Assembly (NCBI GenBank): GCA_035308025.1
Contig: DATGHL010000052.1
Coordinates: forward strand, 1-64,000
Length of the DNA stretch: 64,000 nt
Source of the DNA: Candidatus Binataceae bacterium
Lineage (GTDB): Bacteria > Desulfobacterota > Binatia > Binatales > Binataceae
Direction of reading: 5' to 3'
A model generated the notes under the pieces. The model had not been told where the DNA came from. It ran no database searches and saw only the letters and a list, made by a program, of their open reading frames with translations. A program made the position numbers and the translations under genes. Each line of letters opens with the position of its first letter. The stretch's first letter is position 1. This document shows, one piece after another, positions 8,198 through 16,227 of the stretch.

Positions 8198-9802
8198 ATG
8201 AGTCAGGCTAGCGATGCGATCGCGGGCGCAGAAACTACCCGTTTCGAAGGCCGGGAGAACGCGACGCGGCCCTTCACCGGCGCCGAGTTCCTCGCGAGCC
8301 TGCGCGATTCGCGCGAGGTCTGGATCTATGGCGAGCGGGTCAAGGATGTCACCGCGCATCCGGCCTTTCGCAACTCGGCGCGTATGCTCGCGCGGATGTA
8401 TGACGCTCTGCACGATCCGGCCCGCCAAGGGCTGCTGACCTGCCCGACCGATACCGGCAACGGCGGCTTCACGCAGAAGTTTTTCCGCGTCCCGCGCGAT
8501 ACTGCCGAACTGGTCGCGAGTCGCGATGCGATCGTGGAATGGGCGCGGATCTCCTATGGCTGGATGGGCCGCTCGCCCGATTACAAGGCCAGCCTGACCG
8601 GCACGCTCGGCGCCAATACTGACTACTACGCGCCGTATCAAAAGAACGCCCTGAACTGGTATCGCAAAGTGCAGGAGCGCTGTCTGTTCCTGAATCACGC
8701 GATCATCAATCCTCCCGTCGACAAGAGCCGCCCGCCCGGCGACGTGATGGATGTCTACGTCCATGTCGAAAAGGAGACCGACGCCGGCGTGATCGTCAGC
8801 GGGGCCAAGGTGGTGGCGACCGGCTCCGCCCTCACTCACAGCAACTTCATCGGCTATTACGGGCCAACGCCGCTGGGGCGGCCCGAGATGGCGCTGTTCG
8901 CGATGATCCCGATGGACACGCCGGGCGTAAAGCTGATCTGCCGTCCGTCATACGAACTTGCCGCGGCGACGATGGGCAGTCCGTTCGACTATCCGCTCTC
9001 CTCACGCGTGGACGAAAACGACGCGATCTTCATCATGGACAAGGTGTTGGTGCCGTGGGAAAACCTCTTCGTTTATCGCGACCTGGAGAAGGCCAACGGT
9101 TTTTTCCCGGCCTCCGGTTTTACTCCGCGCTTCACGCTGCACGGCTGTACGCGGCTCGCGGTCAAGCTCGATTTTCTCGCCGGGCTGATCCTGAAAGCCG
9201 CCGAAGCGATCGGTTCCATCGATACGCGCCCGGCGCAGGTGCAGGTCGGCGAGGTGCTGGCCTGGCGCAATATCTTCTGGGGCTTGTCGGATGCGATGGT
9301 GAAATCGCCCGAGCCCTGGGTTAACGGCGCCGTGCAGCCGAACCTCAATTACGGTATGGCCTATCGGTTTTTGGCGACGATCGCCTATCCACGAATCAAG
9401 GAGATCGCCGAACAGACGATCTCGAGCGGCCTGATCTATCTCAATTCGCACGCGATCGATTTCAAGACGCCGGAGCTGCGACCCTACCTCGACAAGTACC
9501 TGCGCGGCTCGAACGGCTATGACGCAGTCGAACGGGTCAAACTCTTGAAGTTGCTCTGGGATGCGGTCGGGAGCGAATTCGGCGGGCGGCACGAATTATA
9601 CGAACGCAACTATGCCGGCAATTACGAGAATATTCGGCTCGAGAATCTGCCGACCGCGGTTGCGACCGGTGATGCGGCGAAACTTAAAGCGTTTGTTGAG
9701 AGTTTCATGGCCGAGTACGACCTCGACGGCTGGGTCGCCCCGGACTTGATCAACCCGTCAGATGTCAACCGTGTCGGGCTTGGCCGCGGGTCGAAGCGTT
9801 AG
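8198..9802 (+). CDS. HpaB-family FADH2-dependent aromatic hydroxylase
   Basis: The 534-residue protein has the 4-hydroxyphenylacetate 3-monooxygenase oxygenase fold. It begins with the family [25 protein letters not shown] block, has a central [11 protein letters not shown] and ends with the helical domain containing [17 protein letters not shown]. Such enzymes use FADH2 from a separate reductase to ortho-hydroxylate phenols. No HpaC-type reductase gene lies nearby, so reduced flavin must come from elsewhere. The start has GAAGAGG upstream. Substrate within the family (phenylacetate, chlorophenol, other) cannot be assigned; in this context it may open an aromatic route. Confidence 0.85.
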   Translation: MSQASDAIAGAETTRFEGRENATRPFTGAEFLASLRDSREVWIYGERVKDVTAHPAFRNSARMLARMYDALHDPARQGLLTCPTDTGNGGFTQKFFRVPRDTAELVASRDAIVEWARISYGWMGRSPDYKASLTGTLGANTDYYAPYQKNALNWYRKVQERCLFLNHAIINPPVDKSRPPGDVMDVYVHVEKETDAGVIVSGAKVVATGSALTHSNFIGYYGPTPLGRPEMALFAMIPMDTPGVKLICRPSYELAAATMGSPFDYPLSSRVDENDAIFIMDKVLVPWENLFVYRDLEKANGFFPASGFTPRFTLHGCTRLAVKLDFLAGLILKAAEAIGSIDTRPAQVQVGEVLAWRNIFWGLSDAMVKSPEPWVNGAVQPNLNYGMAYRFLATIAYPRIKEIAEQTISSGLIYLNSHAIDFKTPELRPYLDKYLRGSNGYDAVERVKLLKLLWDAVGSEFGGRHELYERNYAGNYENIRLENLPTAVATGDAAKLKAFVESFMAEYDLDGWVAPDLINPSDVNRVGLGRGSKR

Positions 9803-9876
9803 TCCTTGGGCAAGCCGAGGACGCGCTCGCCGATGATGTCGCGCTGAATCTGATTGACGCCTGCGTCTCGCGTATC
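9799..9876 (-). pseudogene. C-terminal remnant of an acyl-CoA dehydrogenase gene
   Basis: Read on the minus strand, this stretch encodes [21 protein letters not shown] and a stop, nearly the last 22 residues of the enzyme at 10392-11579. The stop overlaps the stop of the HpaB-like gene. Nothing upstream (to 9977) continues the protein. It is a deletion remnant, probably of a paralogue. Confidence 0.75.
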
Positions 9877-9977
9877 GCTCGCCACGCCCGCTTAGCCGCC
9901 GCAGCCACTTCCGCTGCTTCTCTTGCGTGGGGCGAGCTTACGGCAATCCGCGCGCCTCGCTGGTAAGATGCCTTCAA

Positions 9978-10354
9978 ATGAGACGACACTGGCGTTTTGC
10001 TGCATACGTGATGGTGGTGGTTCTGCTTTCTGCGGCGGCTTGTAGCACGAGACGCTCGCTCGGGGACAAGATGCAGAGTTGGGTAGGCCAGCCTCGCGAT
10101 AGCTTAATCCAAAAGTGGGGACCGCCTGACAGGGAGACCCTGCTTGAAAACGGGGTACGGGTCTGCTCTACGGTCAAGAGAGCGCAGGCGGCTACACCGG
10201 GGGTAACGCAAGACTCTTCGGGGGCAGGTACGCGGCCGGGACGTGTAAAATGATCTTTAATTTAGACCGCGTGGGCATCATCCGATCGTGGTCATATTAC
10301 GGCCTTTGTCGCCGAAACTCTGGATCATCGGCAGCGGCAGTCCCACTAGAATAG
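9978..10354 (+). pseudogene. small lipoprotein with an apparent frameshift
   Basis: The N-terminus (ATG at 9978) is a signal peptide with a lipobox, VLLSAAAC, then KMQSWVGQPRDSLIQKWGPPD, which recalls SmpA/OmlA-like lipoproteins that carry a W-G...GPPD motif. The open frame ends at 10253 in low-complexity sequence. From about 10160 a second frame gives LLYGQE, FGGRYAAGTCKMIFN and IIRSWSYYGLC, the expected end of such a protein, stopping at 10354. One missing base restores a 126-codon gene. This may be a true mutation or a sequencing error. Confidence 0.6.
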
Positions 10355-10391
10355 TCCGCGGATTTTTTGTGATGATCTACGTCACGAAGCG

Positions 10392-11579
10392 CTAGCCCTT
10401 GGGTAATCCCAGGACGCGCTCACCGATGATGTTGTGTTGAATCTGATTGGTGCCGGCCGCGATCGTGCCGCCGCGGGCGCTCAGCATCCGGTAGAGCCAG
10501 CGCCCCTCGTCGAGCGCCAGCGGCGCCTTGAACTCCATCTGACTGAAGGGGCCGAGCAGCTCCATCGCAAACATCTCTATGCGCAGATTCAACTCGGTTG
10601 CGCATAACTTCATGATCGAGCCCTCCGAGCGGGGCGGTAAACCGCGCAGCCGCCGCGTCAGTTGGCGCAGATTGGTGTAGCGGAGGGCCTCGGCTTCACA
10701 CTTGAACTGCGCGAGCTTCTGCCGCACGCTGGCGTCCTTCGACGCCGGATGGCCGTCGCGATCGATGCGCGTCGCGAGCGCGGCCAACTCATCGACCACC
10801 GCGATAAGCGGCTGGCCGCCGCCGCCGACGCCCCGCTCGAACATCAGGGTGGCGATCGCGACCTGCCAGCCCTGATTCTTTTCACCAACCAGCAATTTCT
10901 TGGGCGTGCGCACGTCGTCGAAGAAAACCTCGTTGAAGCCCGTCGCGCCGCTCATCTGCACCAGCGGACGCACTGTGATGCCGGGCGTCTTCATATCGAC
11001 GAGGATATAGCTGATCCCGCGATGCTTGGGCGCCGCGGGATCGGTCCGGCACAAGACGAAAGCCCAGTCGGCATATTGCGCCTGCGAGGTCCAGATCTTC
11101 TGCCCGTTGATGCGGAAGTAATCGCCGTCCTCGACCGCGCGGGTTTGCAGCGAGGCGAGATCGGAGCCGGAGTTCGGCTCGGAATAGCCCTGGCACCAGA
11201 CTTCGGCGCCGCTGATGATCTTCGGCACGAAACGCTTTTTCTGCTCCTCGGTCCCCCACTGCATAAGGGTAGGCCCAACCAACGACGGACCCGAGCCGAT
11301 GAAGGGCAGGGGCGCGTTAACCCGCTGCAGCTCCTCGTGGTAGATGACCGTCTTGAGGATACTCAGGCCGCGGCCCCCGAACTCGCGCGGCCAATCGACG
11401 CAGGTCCATCCGCCCGCCGCGAGCTTGCGGAACCATCCGAGCTTGCGGCGGAAATCGTCCTCGTCCTGCTCGAAGCCGCCGGCCAACGATTGGATCTGGT
11501 CGTGAGGGGCATTGACCGCGAGCCACGCGCGCAACTCTTGCCGAAACGCCTCATCCTCGTCGCTGTAGTTGAAATCCAT
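10392..11579 (-). CDS. acyl-CoA dehydrogenase family protein
   Basis: The 395-residue flavoenzyme parallels the one at 4181-5380 along its length: DFNYSDEDEAFRQELRAWL at the start, WCQGYSEPNSGSDLASLQTRA in the middle domain, and GTNQIQHNIIGERVLGLPKG at the end. The product would be an enoyl-CoA type compound with electrons going to ETF. It stands alone on the minus strand. Two related palindromes lie upstream (11622-11638 and 11710-11726), in the space shared with the divergent glycosylase gene. Chain-length or ring preference unknown. Confidence 0.93.
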   Translation of the reverse strand: MDFNYSDEDEAFRQELRAWLAVNAPHDQIQSLAGGFEQDEDDFRRKLGWFRKLAAGGWTCVDWPREFGGRGLSILKTVIYHEELQRVNAPLPFIGSGPSLVGPTLMQWGTEEQKKRFVPKIISGAEVWCQGYSEPNSGSDLASLQTRAVEDGDYFRINGQKIWTSQAQYADWAFVLCRTDPAAPKHRGISYILVDMKTPGITVRPLVQMSGATGFNEVFFDDVRTPKKLLVGEKNQGWQVAIATLMFERGVGGGGQPLIAVVDELAALATRIDRDGHPASKDASVRQKLAQFKCEAEALRYTNLRQLTRRLRGLPPRSEGSIMKLCATELNLRIEMFAMELLGPFSQMEFKAPLALDEGRWLYRMLSARGGTIAAGTNQIQHNIIGERVLGLPKG

Positions 11580-11621
11580 AGGTCACCATTAGCATTCATC
11601 ACCGGATTTGTCCGCGCGGCC

Positions 11622-11638
11622 CTTGATGATCCGTCAAG
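11622..11638. promoter_or_regulatory. imperfect palindrome upstream of acyl-CoA dehydrogenase
   Basis: CTTGATGATCCGTCAAG has the same outer half sites as the perfect palindrome at 11710-11726 with two mismatches. It lies 43 bp upstream of the acyl-CoA dehydrogenase start. Confidence 0.45.
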
Positions 11639-11709
11639 TCGAGTGCCGGTCGATCATTTCCCCTATTCGTGATTGAGGATTCGCCGATGAGCTCGAACTC
11701 CAACGGCGA

Positions 11710-11726
11710 CTTGATGAGTCATCAAG
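11710..11726. promoter_or_regulatory. perfect 17-bp palindrome, candidate operator
   Basis: CTTGATGAGTCATCAAG is a perfect inverted repeat with a one-base centre, 88 bp centre-to-centre from the imperfect copy. It is suited to a dimeric GntR/FadR- or TetR-type regulator controlling the acyl-CoA dehydrogenase gene. No other gene is evident in 11580-11782. Confidence 0.5.
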
Positions 11727-11782
11727 AGGCCAATGCGTTGATGACTAAGCGCGCATAAGGGCGTATCCGTCTAGAGAGTGGT

Positions 11783-12721
11783 ATGGCGGAATTCGGCAAG
11801 TTCGAGCTGGGTCTGGAAGGGCCGCTTGATTTTGCGCAGACGCTCGCGGGCTTTCGGCGTTCGGGTGACGACCTGCTTGATCGTTGGGACGGCGAATGGC
11901 TGTTGCGGACGATCCGGCTTGATCGTGATTCGACCGCTTATGCTGCGCGCGTTGTGGGAACGATCGCGGCGCCCCGGCTCGAAGTCGTCGTCGAGCGGGA
12001 AGCTCACGCGGGAAAAGTGCTCAGGGCGATCAAGCGATCCTTTCCGCAGACCTCGCCTGAATTCGCGAACCTCTGTGCACGCGACCCAGTAATTGAACGG
12101 CTCGCGCGAAAACACTACGGCTTCCGTCCTGTCCTGCATCCTGAATTAATCGTGGCGCTGATCCGCTGTATCAGTGCGCAACAAGTGAACTTGCGCTGGG
12201 CCGCGACGACCCGGCGGCGGCTCGCCGAGCGCTACGGGCGACCGCATGAAATTGCAGGAAACGTCGTCTATAGCCTCGATGCGCAGGTGCTCGCGAATGC
12301 CGAGGTTGCAGATGTTCGCGCGTTGCAGTTCACGACGCGCAAGGCCGAATACATCGTCAATACGGCGCGCGCGATCGCTGCGGGCGAACTCGATCTCGAG
12401 CGCTTAAGCGCGCTGCCGGACGACGAGGTACTCGCGCGTATCGTTGCGATAAGAGGCCTGGGTGTTTGGACGGCCGAGTGGATACTCGCGCGAACGCTCG
12501 GACGTCCGCGCATATCGGCGTGCGATCTCGGCGTGCGCAAAGCCCTGGGCAAGGCCTACTTTGGCGGGCCGATCGCGTCGTCCGACCAGGTACGGCAGGC
12601 GACCGCGCACTGGGGCGGCGCGACGGGCTTTGCGCAGGAATTGCTGCTCTACGCGCAGCACGAAAAGACTCTCGATCATGCGACGAACGATTCGCCAGTG
12701 CTCGGCGCGGGCGTCCGATAA
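11783..12721 (+). CDS. AlkA-type DNA-3-methyladenine glycosylase
   Basis: The 312-residue HhH-GPD glycosylase removes alkylated bases from DNA in base excision repair. An N-terminal beta domain (about 1-105) is followed by the helical domain with LIRCISAQQVNLRWA. The helix-hairpin-helix reads IRGLGVWTAEWIL, and the catalytic Asp lies 11-12 residues later in ISACDLGVRKAL. There is no AdaA-type N-terminal domain. It is divergent from the acyl-CoA dehydrogenase and convergent with the enoyl-CoA hydratase; a strong bidirectional hairpin ends both. Confidence 0.88.
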   Translation: MAEFGKFELGLEGPLDFAQTLAGFRRSGDDLLDRWDGEWLLRTIRLDRDSTAYAARVVGTIAAPRLEVVVEREAHAGKVLRAIKRSFPQTSPEFANLCARDPVIERLARKHYGFRPVLHPELIVALIRCISAQQVNLRWAATTRRRLAERYGRPHEIAGNVVYSLDAQVLANAEVADVRALQFTTRKAEYIVNTARAIAAGELDLERLSALPDDEVLARIVAIRGLGVWTAEWILARTLGRPRISACDLGVRKALGKAYFGGPIASSDQVRQATAHWGGATGFAQELLLYAQHEKTLDHATNDSPVLGAGVR

Positions 12722-12751
12722 TGCTTAAAAGAAAAGCTCGTATCAGTAGTG

Positions 12752-12800
12752 AAATGGGTGCGGCGGCGCGGCGTACCGGACCGCGCCGCCGCACCCATTT
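12752..12800. terminator. bidirectional hairpin between convergent genes
   Basis: AAATGGGTGCGGCGGCGCGG pairs perfectly with the copy ending in CCCATTT, a 20-bp stem around a 9-base loop, 30 bp past the glycosylase stop and 12 bp past the hydratase stop. Its A/T outer pairs give a short U-run in both directions. Confidence 0.8.
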
Positions 12801-12811
12801 TGGCGGATGCG

Positions 12812-13645
12812 CTAACTCTTCGGCCGGACGAAATTCGGCTTGCGCTTCTCGATGAAAGCCTTGACCGCTTCTTCGTGATCGGCGGTTTTGAAGGTCATCA
12901 TTTCATAAGCCAGGCCTGCGTCCATGATCAGATTAGCCTGATCCTTGAGCCACTTGTTCACTGCGAGCTTGCTTCCGCGAATCGCCCAGGTGGGACCGTC
13001 AGCCAGCTCCTGCGCGAGTTCGCGCGCCTTGCTCATGACCTGTTCCGGCGCCACCGCATAATTGACCATGCCGATGCGTCCGGCTTCAGCGCCATTGATG
13101 AAGTTCCCGCGCATCAGAAACTCTTTGGCGCGATGCGGTCCGATGAGCAGCGGCCAGATGACGGCGCCGCCGTCACCGGCGACGACGCCGATCTTGACGT
13201 GGGTATCGGCGAAGCGCGCCTTCTCCGAGACGACCGTGATGTCGGAGAGCAGCGCCAGCGTGGCGCCCAGCCCGATCGCGTCGCCATTAATGGCGCCGAT
13301 AATCGGCTGCTCGACGTCGAGCATATTCTCGACCAGGCGGCGTCCATTCGCGGCCGCGATCGGCCCACGTCCGCGCCCACGCCCGATCTTGCCGGAGGCG
13401 CCGACGAAGCTGCCTTCTGCCATTCCCTTGATGTCGCCGCCGGCGCAGAACGCGCGCCCCGCGCCGGTGAAGACGATCGCATTGACGTCGTTGTCGGCAG
13501 CAAGATCGAGCCAGACCTGTTCAAGTTCATGATGCAGCGGGGTGTTGACCGCGTTGAGCCGGTCGGCCCGGTTGATAGTTAGTGTGGCGACGCGCTCGAC
13601 CACTTCGACCCTCAGAAATTCATAATCGCTGTAATCGCCTGGCAT
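12812..13645 (-). CDS. enoyl-CoA hydratase/isomerase family protein
   Basis: The 277-residue crotonase-fold protein hydrates enoyl-CoA or catalyses a related CoA-thioester reaction. Seen are the NRADRLNAVNTPLHHEL start, the oxyanion-hole segment GRAFCAGGDIKGM and the second one, GAINGDAIGLGATLALLSD. A Gly/Arg-rich insert near residue 92 is unusual. GAGGAGG precedes the ATG. It is divergent from the BadH-like dehydrogenase at 13749, suggesting a shared beta-oxidation-type or alicyclic acyl-CoA route. Confidence 0.9.
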   Translation of the reverse strand: MPGDYSDYEFLRVEVVERVATLTINRADRLNAVNTPLHHELEQVWLDLAADNDVNAIVFTGAGRAFCAGGDIKGMAEGSFVGASGKIGRGRGRGPIAAANGRRLVENMLDVEQPIIGAINGDAIGLGATLALLSDITVVSEKARFADTHVKIGVVAGDGGAVIWPLLIGPHRAKEFLMRGNFINGAEAGRIGMVNYAVAPEQVMSKARELAQELADGPTWAIRGSKLAVNKWLKDQANLIMDAGLAYEMMTFKTADHEEAVKAFIEKRKPNFVRPKS

Positions 13646-13748
13646 GATTTGCGTCCTCCTCGGTTTCCCGATCCTATATAACGACTCGCCGCCGGATAGC
13701 TAACGCGGGCAAGCCGAATACGCTATGTTGCAAAAACGGAGGCGCACG

Positions 13749-14519
13749 ATGGCATCGGGGATCACACGTTTTGCGGGGAAGGTCGCGATTGTAACGGGCG
13801 CGGCGCAGGGGATCGGACGCGCGATCGCAACGCGGCTTGCGGATGAAGGCGCGAGCGTCGCGATCGCAGACATTCAGGAAGCGGCCGCGGCCGCGACCGC
13901 AGAGGAGCTCAAGGCCGCAGGCTATGTGGCTATGTCCGTCAAGCTCGACGTCACGAGCCTCGAGAGCGCGTTGGCTACGGCCGAGCGCGTCGCCGCGGAA
14001 TTCGGCGGGATCGACGTTCTGGTCAACAACGCCGGTTGGGACAAGGTCGAGCCGTTCCTCCAGAGCACGCCGGACACCTGGGACAAGGTGATCGCGATCA
14101 ATTTTCGCGGCGTTATCCATTGCTGCAAGGCGGTGATTCCGAAATTGCAGGCGCGCGGCGGCGGCAAGATCGTTTCGACGGCGTCAGATGCTGGGCGCGT
14201 GGGTTCCACCGGCGAGGCGGTCTATTCCGGATGCAAGGCCGGGATTATCGGATTTTCGAAAACGCTCGCGCGCGAGCTCGCCCGCTACGGCATCAATGTT
14301 AATGTGATCTGCCCCGGACCGACCGAAACCGCGTTGTTGCACAGTGCGATGGAAGGCCAACCGAAAGTGCTGGAGGCGATGAAGCGCGGGATTCCGCTGC
14401 GACGTCTCGGACAGCCTGAGGATCTGGCTGGCGCTGTGGCGTTTCTCGCCTCGCGCGACGCGGATTATATGACCGGCCAGGTGCTGAGCGTGAGCGGCGG
14501 ACTCACCATGACCGGCTGA
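13749..14519 (+). CDS. SDR oxidoreductase, BadH-like
   Basis: The 256-residue short-chain dehydrogenase has cofactor motif TGAAQGIG, NNAG and the catalytic Ser-Tyr-Lys in the STASD...YSGCK region. The segments LVNNAGWDKVEPF, ASDAGRVGSTGEAVY and the tail TGQVLSVSGGLTMTG strongly resemble BadH, the 2-hydroxycyclohexanecarboxyl-CoA dehydrogenase of Rhodopseudomonas. The start was chosen at the ATG with GGAGG 7 bases upstream rather than an ATG 8 codons earlier. With the divergent enoyl-CoA hydratase it could oxidise a hydroxyacyl-CoA. Exact substrate is inference. Confidence 0.85.
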   Translation: MASGITRFAGKVAIVTGAAQGIGRAIATRLADEGASVAIADIQEAAAAATAEELKAAGYVAMSVKLDVTSLESALATAERVAAEFGGIDVLVNNAGWDKVEPFLQSTPDTWDKVIAINFRGVIHCCKAVIPKLQARGGGKIVSTASDAGRVGSTGEAVYSGCKAGIIGFSKTLARELARYGINVNVICPGPTETALLHSAMEGQPKVLEAMKRGIPLRRLGQPEDLAGAVAFLASRDADYMTGQVLSVSGGLTMTG

Positions 14520-14591
14520 TGCGAGCGTTCGGCTGATCCGCGCATCTGGACAATCTCCAAGCGAAACTTTGTCGACGAAAGGAATAGCGAA

Positions 14592-15662
14592 ATGGCTTCG
14601 ACACAAAAACTCGACCTCGAAAAAGCCAAGCACGTTGCACAGACGGTGGTTGGCGACGTCGCGACGGTCGTGCACGGCGCGCTTTGCTACATCGGCGATC
14701 GCACGGGACTGTTCAAGGCGATGATGAATGCCGGCCCGCTGACCGCGGCTGCCCTCGCCTCCAAAAGCGGTTTGAGTGAACGCTACGTGCGCGAATGGCT
14801 CGGCGCGATGGCGGCGGCGCACTATGTCGAGTACGAAGCCGGCGCGGAAACCTATCTGCTCACGCCCGAATATGCGGCGGCGCTGGCTGACGACGACTCG
14901 CCGTTTTTCGTGGCCAGCTACTTCCAGATGGCGCAAGCGGCGGTGACGGTCGCGCCCAAAGTTGCCGAAGCGTTTCACAATGGCAAGGGCGTCACGCAGG
15001 CGGAATATCCACAATCGTTTTTCGAGGCTGCCGAGCGCAACTCGCGCACGCGCTACCTGCACAAGCTGCTACGGAAATGGGTGCCCGCGATGCCGCAGGT
15101 GGTCGCCGCGCTGAATTCCGGCGGCCTAGCGGCGGACGTTGGATGCGGCGGCGGACGGGCGGCAATCATGATCGCGAAGGCCTATCCGCAGGCGCGGCTG
15201 GCGGGCTACGACGTGCATGCGGAATCGATCGAGCGGGCGCGGCGCAACGCCGCGGCCGAGGGTGTCGCCGACCGCGTGACCTTCGAGGTCGGCAACGGCG
15301 CAAACCTGCCGGCCGGCGCCTTCGATTTCGTCGCGACCTTTGACGTGGTGCATGATGCCGTCGATCCTGCCGGCCTGATGGCGGGCATCCGGCGGTCGCT
15401 TAAAGCGGACGGCACCTACCTGGTGCAGGAAGTGAACGTCTCCGAGAAAGTTGGCGAGAATCTTCGCCCGATGGGCAAGATGATCTACTCGGTCAGCACG
15501 CTCTATTGCATGACGACTTCGTTGGCCCACGGTGGCGCGGGCATCGGCACGGCGATGGGTGAAGCCAAGGCGCGCGAGCTGGCGACCGGGGCGGGCTTCT
15601 CACGCTTCACCCGATTACCGGTCAACGATGACTTCGCAGTGCTCTATGAGTTGCGTCCGTGA
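14592..15662 (+). CDS. SAM-dependent methyltransferase with winged-helix N-terminus
   Basis: The 356-residue protein starts with a winged-helix dimerisation-like domain (about residues 25-100, with LASKSGLSERYVREWLGAM) of the kind found in O-methyltransferases. A class I methyltransferase domain follows: ADVGCGGGRAAI near residue 181, then GYDVHAESIERAR, then FDVVHDAVDPAGLM. GAAAGGAATAG precedes the ATG. Target unknown. It stands alone after the BadH-like gene with a 72-bp gap. Confidence 0.85.
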   Translation: MASTQKLDLEKAKHVAQTVVGDVATVVHGALCYIGDRTGLFKAMMNAGPLTAAALASKSGLSERYVREWLGAMAAAHYVEYEAGAETYLLTPEYAAALADDDSPFFVASYFQMAQAAVTVAPKVAEAFHNGKGVTQAEYPQSFFEAAERNSRTRYLHKLLRKWVPAMPQVVAALNSGGLAADVGCGGGRAAIMIAKAYPQARLAGYDVHAESIERARRNAAAEGVADRVTFEVGNGANLPAGAFDFVATFDVVHDAVDPAGLMAGIRRSLKADGTYLVQEVNVSEKVGENLRPMGKMIYSVSTLYCMTTSLAHGGAGIGTAMGEAKARELATGAGFSRFTRLPVNDDFAVLYELRP

Positions 15663-15798
15663 TCGATTGATTGTCGAGCGGCGAAGCAGTTGGATGAGAA
15701 TCTTGACAAGCGCGCGGATGCCGCGCTTCATGAAACACGGGTAGTGACTGTTTGCCCGCGCGCGGATCGCGAGCGGCGCTGCGCCTCAGGAGGAGAGC

Positions 15799-16191
15799 AT
15801 GGAGGCTCCGCCAGGACTCAAGTACTCGAAAGAGCACGAATGGGTCTCGACTGGTGATACGGTGGTGACCGTCGGGATTACCGATCACGCTCAGGAGCAG
15901 CTCGGCGAGATCGTTTCGGTTGAACTGCCGGCCGTCGGCGACAAGATCAGCAAGGATGATCCCTTCGGGGTAATTGAATCGGTCAAGGCGGTGTCGGATA
16001 TCTTCGCGCCGGTCAGCGGAACCGTGCTCGAAGTCAACGAAGACTTGCCCGAGAGCCCCGAGGTGGTCAACGAAGATCCCTATGGGGACGGTTGGCTGAT
16101 CAAGATAAGGGTGAGCGACCCGGCGGACTTCGAAGACCTGTTGGACAGCGAGGAATATGAGGAGCTGATCGCGCAGGAGAGCGAAGCGTGA
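15799..16191 (+). CDS. gcvH: glycine cleavage system H protein
   Basis: The 130-residue lipoyl carrier shuttles the aminomethyl group from glycine between P and T proteins. Full length is present: KYSKEHEWV at the start, the lipoylated Lys in GVIESVKAVSDI, and NEDPYGDGWLIKI near the end. The ATG is preceded by AGGAGGAGAGC. No gcvP, gcvT or lipoyl ligase gene lies nearby, so it is separated from its partners or serves as a stand-alone lipoyl carrier. It is convergent with the zinc-ribbon gene. Confidence 0.95.
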   Translation: MEAPPGLKYSKEHEWVSTGDTVVTVGITDHAQEQLGEIVSVELPAVGDKISKDDPFGVIESVKAVSDIFAPVSGTVLEVNEDLPESPEVVNEDPYGDGWLIKIRVSDPADFEDLLDSEEYEELIAQESEA

Positions 16192-16227
16192 TTGCGGCGA
16201 ACTGCTGGAGGACGCGCGCAGCGGCGC

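Noticed and set aside
11686..11757. 23-codon open frame between the acyl-CoA dehydrogenase and glycosylase genes
   Set aside because: Covers the palindrome at 11710 and has no ribosome site; more likely regulatory DNA.
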